Source: UBA5070 sp035352895 (lineage in GTDB: Bacteria; Fibrobacterota; Fibrobacteria; UBA5070). Taken from it: 64,000 bases of DNA. The stretch spans positions 68,869 through 132,868 of the forward strand of contig DAOPYN010000003.1 in assembly GCA_035352895.1 (NCBI GenBank), read 5' to 3'. The number at the start of each line of letters is the position of its first letter. The stretch's first letter is position 1. The notes below the pieces were generated by a model, which saw only the letters and a program-made list of their open reading frames with translations, was not told where the DNA came from and did no database searches. This document shows, in pieces, positions 25,314-32,859 of this stretch. A program made the translations under genes and the position numbers.

Positions 25314-25877
25314 ATGGAATCCAAGACCGCACTCCTTCTCATCGACATCCAGCTGGACTACTTCGAGGGGGGAGCTTTCCCCTTGGATCCGGTCCAACGC
25401 GAACGAGCCCTGGACACCGCCGCACGGCTTCTTGGAGCAGCCCGTGCGACCGGCTCCACGGTGATCCACGTCCGTCACGAATCCCCTCTTCCCATGGCGT
25501 CCCTCCTGGCAAGAGGCACGCCGGGAACCCGGATCCATCCGCGCCTGGAGCCCATCGAAGGAGAACTCGTGGTGACCAAAGCCCATCCCGATTCCTTCCG
25601 CGAAACCGAACTGGAACGCATCCTGCGCGATCGGGGGATCGAGCATCTGGTGGTGGGTGGCATGATCGCCTGGATGTGCGTGCAATCCACCGTCCGCTCG
25701 GCCTACGATCTGGGCTTCCAGGTGCATCTGGTGCCGGACATGGTCGCTTCGCGCGGATTCACCAGCCGAGGCCTTTCCCTGGACGCCGACAGCACCCTCG
25801 CCGCGAGCCTGTATCCTCTCTTCTGGCGGTTCGCCCGGGAAACCTCCCCCCAGGAGGCGGAGATCCTTCTGCGGTAG
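25314..25877 (+). CDS. isochorismatase-family cysteine hydrolase
   Basis: 187 aa from ATG 25314, preceded by GAGGA. Family triad residues are visible: Asp in ALLLIDIQLDYF, Lys in VVTKAHPDSF and the catalytic Cys in AWMCVQSTVRSAYDLGF. Members hydrolyse isochorismate, nicotinamide or other amides; this one most resembles the unassigned cysteine-hydrolase group. Divergent from the GlxA-type regulator, suggesting an inducible amide- or ester-hydrolysing activity. Substrate unknown. An earlier in-frame ATG at 25212 would add 34 non-conserved residues and is not preferred. Confidence 0.88.
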   Translation: MESKTALLLIDIQLDYFEGGAFPLDPVQRERALDTAARLLGAARATGSTVIHVRHESPLPMASLLARGTPGTRIHPRLEPIEGELVVTKAHPDSFRETELERILRDRGIEHLVVGGMIAWMCVQSTVRSAYDLGFQVHLVPDMVASRGFTSRGLSLDADSTLAASLYPLFWRFARETSPQEAEILLR

Positions 25878-25987
25878 ACTCCCCACCAACATTTTTCTGA
25901 AACCATGGTGGACGCAGTTTCAATGAGGTTGTAGGTTAAAATGAGATAGATTCTCTATCCCAACCACCAACACATTCGGAGTCTCCC

Positions 25988-26545
25988 ATGAAAGTCCTCA
26001 GCCTCGTCGCCGCACTTGCCGTTGCCGCATCCATCCAGGCCCAAACCTGGACCCACGACGCCGCCCATTCCACCGTCAACTTCGCCATCAAGCATTTGGC
26101 GGTGAGCACCACCCGCGGCGAGTTCGACAACGTGGCCATCAAGCTCTCCGGAGACCCCAAGAAGCCCTCCACCCTGGCTGCCGAAGTGACCATCCAGGCC
26201 GCCTCGGTGAACACGAAGAATTCCTCGCGCGACGACCATCTCCGCAAGGAGGACTTCTTCGATGTGGCCAAGTACCCGGAAATCACCTTCAAGTCGGACA
26301 AGGTCGAATCCAAGGGAGGGAAACACGTGATGGTCGGAACCCTCACCCTCCACGGCGTTTCCAAGAAGGTGTCGATCCCCTTCGAACTGAGCGGACCGAC
26401 CGAAGACCCCTGGAAGAACACCCGCATCGGCCTGGAAGGAGCATTCACCCTCGATCGAACCGAATACGGCATGACCGGTGGCACTCCCGCCGTGGGCAAG
26501 GAGGTCAAGATCGACATTTCCTCCGAGTTCACCCAAGCCAAATGA
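25988..26545 (+). CDS. YceI-family periplasmic protein
   Basis: 185 aa with a signal peptide (cleavage near IQAQ, residue 19) and GGAG upstream of the ATG. The mature part is the YceI lipocalin-like barrel: WTHDAAHSTVNFAIKHL at its start, SSRDDHLRKEDFFDVAKYPEITF in the middle and a C-terminal VKIDISSEF. YceI proteins bind isoprenoids such as polyprenols or ubiquinone-like lipids and are linked to stress in some species. Its exact ligand here is unknown; menaquinone precursors are a guess from mqnE and the GGR-family gene elsewhere in the window. Confidence 0.92.
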   Translation: MKVLSLVAALAVAASIQAQTWTHDAAHSTVNFAIKHLAVSTTRGEFDNVAIKLSGDPKKPSTLAAEVTIQAASVNTKNSSRDDHLRKEDFFDVAKYPEITFKSDKVESKGGKHVMVGTLTLHGVSKKVSIPFELSGPTEDPWKNTRIGLEGAFTLDRTEYGMTGGTPAVGKEVKIDISSEFTQAK

Positions 26546-26600
26546 TCGCGGTTCGGGGATGGACGCGGACGTTCCCCGGAATGGGCCCGTCCCCCCTTTG

Positions 26601-27269
26601 TTACTTCTGCAGAAGCGCCGGGAATCCGGACAGGTCCGGCCATCCCAGCGAAGGGCAGTGGATCACGACCCGTCCGAGCAAGGCTCCGTCGCTCTCCGCT
26701 TCGTAGCCCAGACGCAGGCTGATCGTGCAATCGTCTGGACGATGATCGGTGTATTCGTCCACGAAATACGCCTCGCCCGAAGTCTCGCTCTCGTCGGATT
26801 CGGCTCCCAGGAAGAACGCGGCGGGTATCTCCGCGCTTCCCGTTTCCACCTGGGATTTTCCGTTGTCCACCAACTCCAGGCGGTAGTCCAGGGATGTCCA
26901 GTTGCGGCGCGTCACATCCAGCCGCAGCACCTTCCCTTCATGGTCGCGCTCCAGCCGGAGCGTCTTTCCGAACGGCGGCACGTTGGGCAACCGCACCGTG
27001 TCGTTGCCCTCCATCACCAGGATCCCCTTGTCCAGGACATACCGTTTGCCTTCGGTGGCCCAATCCAGTTTGGCCAGGAAGGCCTTCGAATACTGGGAAG
27101 GATCCCGCACCGTCCCCTGAGGTGCGTCCGCGATTCCCGAATCGGAACGGACGACTCCTGTGGTGGAATCGGAACCCGAAACCTTCCTGGAATCCGAGGA
27201 AGTCCTCTGACAGGAGGAGACCATTCCCAGAGCGAAGAGCAGGACCCAGAGTGTGCGAGGCGATGCCAT
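26601..27269 (-). CDS. hypothetical lipoprotein
   Basis: 222 aa from ATG 27269, with AAGGA upstream. The signal (TLWVLLFALG) ends in lipobox VSSC at about residue 20. A Ser/Asp-rich linker of some 40 residues leads to a domain with many acidic residues and two distal cysteines (DDCTISL, VIHCPSL) that could form a disulfide. No family recognised. Divergent from the TetR-DUF2087 gene by about 120 bp, so it could share that regulator's control region, but its own promoter is not clear. Confidence 0.72.
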   Translation of the reverse strand: MASPRTLWVLLFALGMVSSCQRTSSDSRKVSGSDSTTGVVRSDSGIADAPQGTVRDPSQYSKAFLAKLDWATEGKRYVLDKGILVMEGNDTVRLPNVPPFGKTLRLERDHEGKVLRLDVTRRNWTSLDYRLELVDNGKSQVETGSAEIPAAFFLGAESDESETSGEAYFVDEYTDHRPDDCTISLRLGYEAESDGALLGRVVIHCPSLGWPDLSGFPALLQK

Positions 27270-27349
27270 CAAGAATTCCTTCGGGTGACAGACTGCCCGT
27301 GTAGGGTATTAGGGGCAAGCGCAGGAATGTAGCACGGAAAACTTCCTTC

Positions 27350-27378
27350 TTGACAATTCCGACCCGCCTCCATAGATT
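27350..27378 (+). promoter_or_regulatory. promoter of the TetR-DUF2087 gene
   Basis: TTGACA at 27350-27355 and TAGATT at 27373-27378 with a 17-base spacer. The predicted transcription start is near 27385, only about 4 bases before the ATG at 27389, so the message would be essentially leaderless. No ribosome-binding sequence is visible upstream of the ATG, in agreement. Confidence 0.65.
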
Positions 27379-27381
27379 AAC

Positions 27382-27395
27382 TAACCATATGGTTA
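27382..27395. promoter_or_regulatory. palindromic operator across the start codon of the TetR gene
   Basis: TAACCATATGGTTA is a perfect 14-bp palindrome whose centre contains the ATG start codon. It covers the predicted transcription start. TetR regulators commonly bind such sites to repress themselves. Binding of this protein here is inferred. Confidence 0.6.
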
Positions 27396-28576
27396 ACAAG
27401 CCTCAAAGCTCCCCGGATTCGAAAAACCGCATCCTCGAAGCGGCACGCGCGGAGTTCGCCGAACGCGGCTTCGACGGAGCCCGAGTGGACACCATCGCCA
27501 AGCGGGCGGAAGTCAACAAGGCCCTGATCTACTACTACTACAAAAGCAAGAACGAGCTCCTCCAGGAACTCCTGCGCGGCTACCTGGAAGCTCGCAGACA
27601 GGCACGCGCCCGGATTCCAGACGACGACACCGATCGGGACCTGCCCCAAAGGGTGGCGCGCTTCGACGTGGACTTCCTCTACCAGCACCGGGACATCCTG
27701 CGGATCGCCTTGATGGAAGACCTCAAATCTTCCAATGACGCCCCTCCCGGCCCTGGAACCATCATGAAGCACTGGCTGGAAGGATTGGCGGAATCCAGGG
27801 AGGACTACGCCAAGCAGGGATATCGCTTCCGGTTCACCCCCCGGGTGGTCACCGCCATGTTCTTCTTCCACCTGATCCCCACCCTTGCCTTCGGCACAAT
27901 GGGCGACACCCTCGCCTTGGCCACCCGACAGGACATCGAACGACTCCGCGAGGAATTCATGAAGCTCCTGCAAGAATCCACCAGCCAGCATTTCCATTCC
28001 GTGTTCGGCGCGTCCTGCACCGATCCTTCTCCTGAAGTTCCGCTTCCCGGCCTGATTCCCCGGCCTGCTTCGGATCTCCTCCAGCAGGCGGAAAAGGCCT
28101 TCCAACGCGGCAAGACCTACACCGCCGAACAGGTGGAATGGATCCTTGCAAGCCTCACCGGCCAACCCACCGACCTCTTCGCCCGTCTGGTGGGATTCCG
28201 CCACCTGACCATGGAACCCGGCGGACTGTTCCGCTGGACCCCGCTGGCACCGGAGCTGCCGGCGAACCCACCTTCGCCCGCCGAGCATCTCAAGACCTCG
28301 CCGGACGAACGTGCGGCACTGGTCGCCAAGCACATGCCCCAGGGTCGACTGTCCGTGTTCCCCAACAAGGAGAAGGCGCGCATCGCGGTGATCGAGCACA
28401 TCTCCGGGATGTTCCGTTCCGACCGCGTCTACTCGGAAAAGGAAGTGGACACCCTCCTGAAGAGCGTCGCGGACGACCACGCCAAGGCGCGCCGCTATCT
28501 GATCGACTACCAATACCTTCACCGCAAACCGGATGGCAGCCAGTACTGGACCTGGGACCACGACGCTCCCGGCTGA
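27389..28576 (+). CDS. TetR-family regulator fused to a C-terminal DUF2087 domain
   Basis: 395 aa, nearly twice the usual TetR length. Residues 10-60 are the TetR helix-turn-helix (RILEAARAEFAERGFDGARVDTIA, NKALIYYYYKSK), and residues 60-200 the usual ligand-binding helices. Residues 230-395 hold a DUF2087 domain (VFPNKEKARIAVIEH, YSEKEVDTLLKS, DDHAKARRYLIDYQYLHRKPDGSQYW), preceded by a second, more degenerate copy (RGKTYTAEQVEWILAS, DLFARLVGFRHLTMEPGGLFRW). DUF2087 is usually found alone or with HTH domains. The MATE pump gene follows after 43 bp, so this is probably its ligand-responsive repressor. The start ATG at 27389 is preferred because a longer frame would lie in the promoter. Confidence 0.85.
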   Translation: MVNKPQSSPDSKNRILEAARAEFAERGFDGARVDTIAKRAEVNKALIYYYYKSKNELLQELLRGYLEARRQARARIPDDDTDRDLPQRVARFDVDFLYQHRDILRIALMEDLKSSNDAPPGPGTIMKHWLEGLAESREDYAKQGYRFRFTPRVVTAMFFFHLIPTLAFGTMGDTLALATRQDIERLREEFMKLLQESTSQHFHSVFGASCTDPSPEVPLPGLIPRPASDLLQQAEKAFQRGKTYTAEQVEWILASLTGQPTDLFARLVGFRHLTMEPGGLFRWTPLAPELPANPPSPAEHLKTSPDERAALVAKHMPQGRLSVFPNKEKARIAVIEHISGMFRSDRVYSEKEVDTLLKSVADDHAKARRYLIDYQYLHRKPDGSQYWTWDHDAPG

Positions 28577-28619
28577 TCCTCCCCCTTCACCTGTTTCCCT
28601 TCCCAACCAAAGAATCCGC

Positions 28620-30014
28620 ATGGAAACCGTCACGCGACAAGGCACCGCCCCGGTGGGCCGACTTCTCCTCCAATATTCCCTCCCCGCCGTGGGGGGATTC
28701 CTAGCCAACGCCATCTACCAGTTCGTGGACCGGATCATGGTGGGGCGTGGCGTGGGCACCGAAGCCATGGCCGCGGTCACCTGCGTCTATCCTCTGACCA
28801 TCCTCACCATGGGGGTGGGACTCCTCCTGGGAACCGGGACCGGAACCAAGGTTTCCACCTATCTGGGCCAGGGCATGAAGGAGGCGGCGGAGGCGGTGTT
28901 GGGCCAGTCCGTGCGCATGGCCGCAGTCTACGGATCCATCCTGGCCGCCATCCTGATCGTCTTCGCCCGCCCCATCCTGCTGGCCTCCGGCGCGGAAGGC
29001 GATGTGCTGGAAATGGCCATCCCCTTCCTGCGCATCACCGCCGTGGGACAGGTCTTCCTGATCGGGATCATCTCCATGGGGAACATCCTGCGCGTGCAAG
29101 GTCGACCGGGCCTGGGGCTGGCCTTCATGGGGACGGGGAACGTCGTCAACGCGCTCCTCGTGTTCATCGCGATCTACGTGCTGGGCTGGGGAGTGACGGG
29201 CGTCGCGTGGGCCACCACCCTGTCGGTGGCGCTCAACGCGGTGGGGTTCGTCGCCTTCGTGCAGAGCCGCCACAGCATCCTGCACATCCACCGCAGGCAT
29301 CTGGCCCCCGATCCGCAGATCGCCCGTTCCATCCTGAAATTCGGAGCCCCCATCCTCCTGATGCAGGTTCTGGGAATGTTCGTGTTCCAAGCCGCCAACC
29401 ACGGCGCGGCCAACCTGGGAGGCGCCCGCGGGGTGGCCATGGTGGGGGTCATCAATTCGGTGACCATGCTCCTGGTCTTTCCCATGCTGGGTGTGGCACA
29501 GGCCATGCAACCCCTGGTGTCCTTCAACCGCGGAGCGGGAAACATCGAACGCGTCCGCTCCATCCTGGGGCTCACCCTGATCTCCACCATGGGCATGGGA
29601 GCATGCTTCGCCGCCCTGGTCCTGATGGTTCCAGGTCCGGTGGCCGCCTTGTTCTCCGCCACCGACATGGAACTGATCGCCCTGGTGAAGGACGGCCTGC
29701 CGTGGTTCATGGTCTCGGTGGCCCTCTTCGGAGTCCAGGGCACGGCCTCGCACTACTTCCTGTCCATCCAGCAACCCGGAAAAGCCGGGCTGCTCCTGAT
29801 GGGTCGACAGATCCTGGCCATCCCCTTGTTCCTGGTGCTTCCGCGGATCTGGGGATACGACGGGCTCTACCTGGTGGCCATGCTTTCCGACGCTCCCTTC
29901 GCGCTGGTCGCCGCCTGGATGCTACGCAAGGAATGGCAAACGCTTTCGACGATCCCGACGCCCGACCAGGATTCCGACGACGAGGACGAGGACGGGCTCG
30001 CGTTGACCGCCTGA
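28620..30014 (+). CDS. MATE-family multidrug efflux transporter
   Basis: 464 aa with about 12 membrane segments in two similar halves, each opening with the MATE-type motif (PAVGGFLANAIYQFVDRIMVGRGVG; KFGAPILLMQVLGMFVFQAANHGAANLGG). It exports organic cations or drugs in exchange for Na+ or H+. The C-terminal cytoplasmic tail ends in an acidic run (DQDSDDEDEDG) that is unusual for the family. It lies directly downstream of the TetR-DUF2087 gene in the same direction, presumably one operon. Start ATG 28620 has only a weak ribosome site (AAAGAA). Confidence 0.92.
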   Translation: METVTRQGTAPVGRLLLQYSLPAVGGFLANAIYQFVDRIMVGRGVGTEAMAAVTCVYPLTILTMGVGLLLGTGTGTKVSTYLGQGMKEAAEAVLGQSVRMAAVYGSILAAILIVFARPILLASGAEGDVLEMAIPFLRITAVGQVFLIGIISMGNILRVQGRPGLGLAFMGTGNVVNALLVFIAIYVLGWGVTGVAWATTLSVALNAVGFVAFVQSRHSILHIHRRHLAPDPQIARSILKFGAPILLMQVLGMFVFQAANHGAANLGGARGVAMVGVINSVTMLLVFPMLGVAQAMQPLVSFNRGAGNIERVRSILGLTLISTMGMGACFAALVLMVPGPVAALFSATDMELIALVKDGLPWFMVSVALFGVQGTASHYFLSIQQPGKAGLLLMGRQILAIPLFLVLPRIWGYDGLYLVAMLSDAPFALVAAWMLRKEWQTLSTIPTPDQDSDDEDEDGLALTA

Positions 30015-30162
30015 AAATCCAGCTCAGCGGAAATCCACGCAAAGGACAGGATTCCTTCCCACGCAGAGATGCTACCACCGACGGATGCACGCCGGGTGCC
30101 CGATTGCTAGAATTTCCCCCGAACCGTCTCCCAAGCGTCTCGCGTCCAGAGGGAACCCGTCC

Positions 30163-30705
30163 ATGTACGATGCCCGCACCATAGTCAGATTCCTCGCGTT
30201 CCTGGTGCTTGCGGTCCTGGTCGGAATGGGCTTCATGCTCAAGAAGATGGCCGACAAGAACGGCCGCAATCCCGGCTTGGCGCGCTACCAGGAGCGGACC
30301 ACCAACGAAGAGGCATGGAAAGCCTTCGACACCCTGCAACAACCCGATTTCCGCAAGGTCCTTTCCTACGCGTGCGAATGGACGCCCCCAGGGATGGACT
30401 GCGGTCGGATCCTCCTGCCATCGGACGAGTTGGGCCAGGTGCTCACCACCTTCCGTTCGCCCGAACGCAAGAAGGAGGCGATGGTGGACGACCCGGTGAA
30501 GCAGTGGGCCAAGTCCCTGGAAGTGGAATGGAACGTTCCCCTGTCCGAACGACTCACCGCCCAGACCACGCTGGGAGATGTCCTGGTGGTGTGGAACCAG
30601 CTTTCCAAGGCGCGCCAAGACAGCTTGGCGCGCCCCCAGACTCCGGCCCCGATGGATCCCACACCCGTGGAATCCGCTCCTGCGACCGACCCGATCAACC
30701 TCTGA
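30163..30705 (+). CDS. hypothetical membrane-anchored protein
   Basis: 180 aa from ATG 30163 with GAGGGA upstream. One N-terminal transmembrane helix (residues 6-26, IVRFLAFLVLAVLVGMGFML) is followed by a basic stretch and a soluble domain with two cysteines (SYACEWTPPGMDCGRILLP) that could pair. The C-terminus is Pro/Thr-rich and disordered. No family recognised. It may be periplasmic and anchored in the inner membrane. It is followed, convergently, by rmlD after 37 bp. Confidence 0.7.
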   Translation: MYDARTIVRFLAFLVLAVLVGMGFMLKKMADKNGRNPGLARYQERTTNEEAWKAFDTLQQPDFRKVLSYACEWTPPGMDCGRILLPSDELGQVLTTFRSPERKKEAMVDDPVKQWAKSLEVEWNVPLSERLTAQTTLGDVLVVWNQLSKARQDSLARPQTPAPMDPTPVESAPATDPINL

Positions 30706-30742
30706 TCGGGGAATCCGGCGCAGGAAGGATCCTCAGGAAACC

Positions 30743-31609
30743 TCAGTCCTCGAAGGAGTCGCGCAGGGCGGAGCGCCAATCCGGAAGGCGGATCCCGAAA
30801 TCGCGGTCCAGCTTGGACAGATCCATGCGGGAATTCATGGGCCGCACCGCCTTGGCGGGGTAGGCCGAACTGGGGATGGCCTGGAGGGATTCCAGGATCT
30901 GTTCGGATTTCCGGGGATCCTCCTCGAAGATCGCCTTCGCGAACCCGTACCAGCTGGTCTCGCCGGAATTGGCCAGGTGGTAGATCCCGTTCTGGGATTC
31001 CCATCGAGCCACGGCCGACGAGGTCGCCTCGGCGATGTGCCGGCTCCAAGTGGGGGCGCCCACTTGGTCGTCGACGACCTTGATCTCCTTGCGCTCCCGG
31101 GCGAGCTTGAGCATGGTCTTGACGAAATTCGACCCGCGCGTACCCCACACCCACTCGAGACGGAAGATGAGGTGCTGCACCCCGGTGGCGGCGATGCCCT
31201 CGTCGCCTTCCAGCTTGGTGCGTCCGTACACGGATCTGGGTCCGGGAACGTCGGTTTCCACCCAGCGTCCATCCTTGGCTCCGTCGTAGACGTAGTCCGT
31301 GGAAAAATGGACCATGGGAGCCCCCAGACGGGCAGCTTCCTCGGCCAGCACCTTGGGCGCCAGGGCATTGATGGCCCGACAGATTTCGACTTCGTCCTCG
31401 GCCTTGTCCACCGCGGTGTAGGCGGCGGCGTTGACCACCAGATCCGGTGCCACTTGTCGCACCAGGGGGCGGAGGGTTTCCGGTTTGGTCAGGTCGATGT
31501 CGGGAAAGTCGAAGGCGGTGATCTCGCCCAGGGGAGCGAGAGTGCGACGCAATTCCCAGCCCACCTGTCCACGGCGGCCGATGATCAGGATCCTGTTGTA
31601 TCTCTTCAT
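30743..31609 (-). CDS. rfbD: dTDP-4-dehydrorhamnose reductase (RmlD/RfbD)
   Basis: 288 aa, ATG overlapping the stop of the glycosyltransferase gene (ATGA). Last step of dTDP-L-rhamnose synthesis: reduces dTDP-4-dehydrorhamnose with NAD(P)H. Short-chain-dehydrogenase features are the ILIIGRRGQVG Rossmann loop, VNAAAYTAVDKAE, FSTDYVYDG and the catalytic YGRTKLEGD (Tyr-x3-Lys). The matching epimerase gene (rfbC) is some 22 kb away in the window; rmlA and rmlB are not seen. Rhamnose would go into surface polysaccharide, in line with the adjacent glycosyltransferase. Confidence 0.93.
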   Translation of the reverse strand: MKRYNRILIIGRRGQVGWELRRTLAPLGEITAFDFPDIDLTKPETLRPLVRQVAPDLVVNAAAYTAVDKAEDEVEICRAINALAPKVLAEEAARLGAPMVHFSTDYVYDGAKDGRWVETDVPGPRSVYGRTKLEGDEGIAATGVQHLIFRLEWVWGTRGSNFVKTMLKLARERKEIKVVDDQVGAPTWSRHIAEATSSAVARWESQNGIYHLANSGETSWYGFAKAIFEEDPRKSEQILESLQAIPSSAYPAKAVRPMNSRMDLSKLDRDFGIRLPDWRSALRDSFED

Positions 31610-32373
31610 GACCTGTTCCAAGTAGAAAATCCGCGCCCTTTCCGCAGCCAGCCAGGCAGAGCCAGCAGGAACAGCAGGTTGGTCCGCAGGTAGCGCCACC
31701 ACAGACGGCGAGGCTCCTGGGCCAACCGGAAAGCCCATTCGAGGCACAAGCGGCGGGCCCATTTCGGAGCGCGACGTTTCCTGCCCAACCAGACCTCGAA
31801 GGCGTTTCCCACCCCAAGGAGGCAGGCGTCCACGTCGGCGACCCTGGCCATCCATGCTTCCTGGCGAGGGCATCCCAGGCCCACGAACACCAGCCCGGCC
31901 CCGCTCCGGCGGATCCTGTCGACAAGCCGCGCATGTTCCGCGTCGTCGATCCCCCCGAAGGGTGGCGCCTCGGAGAGCACCACATGCAGGGCGGGAAGCT
32001 CGCGGGAAACCTTGCGCCGCATGGCTTCCTGGACCTCCTCGGTGGAACCCACCCAGCCGACGGGAATGCCCTCCCTCGATGCCGCCTCCATCAGCCGTGG
32101 AAAGGCGGACATGCCTTCCACCCGTTCCTGCCCGGGGACGTCCCGGCGCAGCATCCGAACCACGGGCATTCCGTCGGGGCACACCAGATCCGCCGATTCC
32201 ATCGCCGCGCGAAGGACGGGATCGCGTCGGGATTCCACCAGCATGTGGACGTTGGCGAAAAGCACCCGCGCGCAACCTCCGCGCCGGGAAAGCCGGAGCA
32301 CCTCGGAGTCCATCGCCTCGGTGGTTCCCGCGTCCACGCGCGAGCCCAGCACCGAACACCGGCGCAAACTCAC
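31606..32373 (-). CDS. WecG/TagA/CpsF-family glycosyltransferase
   Basis: 255 aa from GTG 32373, which overlaps the EIIA stop as GTGA. Family blocks are VLFANVHMLVESRRDP, ADLVCPDGMPVV (donor site) and GLVFVGLGCPRQEAWMA, ending with WWRYLRTNLLFLL, the membrane-associating tail typical of WecG/TagA. Relatives add ManNAc or ManNAcA to a lipid-linked acceptor in surface-polymer synthesis. The donor here is unknown. Coupling to rmlD downstream supports a role in rhamnose-containing envelope glycan. Confidence 0.9.
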   Translation of the reverse strand: MSLRRCSVLGSRVDAGTTEAMDSEVLRLSRRGGCARVLFANVHMLVESRRDPVLRAAMESADLVCPDGMPVVRMLRRDVPGQERVEGMSAFPRLMEAASREGIPVGWVGSTEEVQEAMRRKVSRELPALHVVLSEAPPFGGIDDAEHARLVDRIRRSGAGLVFVGLGCPRQEAWMARVADVDACLLGVGNAFEVWLGRKRRAPKWARRLCLEWAFRLAQEPRRLWWRYLRTNLLFLLALPGWLRKGRGFSTWNRS

Positions 32374-32834
32374 CCTCCCGCCCCGTGGGCGGTTTCCCAT
32401 TCGCGCAAACGCCGCAAGAATTCGTCGGCATCCGGCGAAGCCACCAGGTGATCCACCGCATCCGGCTCGAATCGCGCCAACAAGGCCAGTGCGCGCACGT
32501 GGCTGCCCGCCTTGGAAGGCGGCGAGGCCAGCAGGAACACCAGCCGCACGGGCATTCCGTCCGGCGAAGGGAAGTCGGTGCCCTCCGGATGGGCGGCGAC
32601 CGCGATCCGGAGATCGGCCAGGGAGGAACAGCGCAGATGGGGGATGGAGACTCCCAGCCCGACCGAGGTGGCTCCCTGCCGCTCCCTCTGCCAGGTCCGT
32701 TCCAGGAGGACTTCCGGATCGCCTTCCTTCCACTCCTGGCAGATCGCGCCCACCAAAGTGGACAGGATGGCCTCCCGGGCCTTGGCGAGGGAAAGGAATA
32801 CGGTGCCCGGGGCGATGTGGTCGGAGAGCCTCAC
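32370..32834 (-). CDS. PTS EIIA domain protein (PtsN/fructose type)
   Basis: 154 aa from GTG 32834, a single type-2 EIIA domain. The phosphorylation site is the His in GVSIPHLRC (about residue 68), followed by the family segment RLVFLLASPPSKAGSHVRALALLAR. Alone, without EIIB/EIIC, it resembles the regulatory EIIANtr (PtsN) that reports carbon/nitrogen status. No HPr or rpoN is adjacent. It is translationally coupled to the WecG-type gene, which hints at phospho-relay control of polysaccharide synthesis (inference). The long upstream extension of this frame overlaps the barrel gene and is rejected. Confidence 0.88.
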   Translation of the reverse strand: MRLSDHIAPGTVFLSLAKAREAILSTLVGAICQEWKEGDPEVLLERTWQRERQGATSVGLGVSIPHLRCSSLADLRIAVAAHPEGTDFPSPDGMPVRLVFLLASPPSKAGSHVRALALLARFEPDAVDHLVASPDADEFLRRLREWETAHGAGG

Positions 32835-32859
32835 GGCCGATCGGTCCGATGGACGCGGA

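Noticed and set aside
25898..25922. Inverted repeat TGAAAC-n13-GTTTCA upstream of yceI as an operator.
   Set aside because: A 6-bp arm with a 13-bp spacer is expected by chance, and no good promoter pairs with it. TAAAAT at 25937 lacks a matching -35.
30015..30162. Possible tRNA in the gap after the MATE gene.
   Set aside because: No GGTTCRA-type T-loop or cloverleaf pairing can be drawn. No tRNA was found anywhere in the window.
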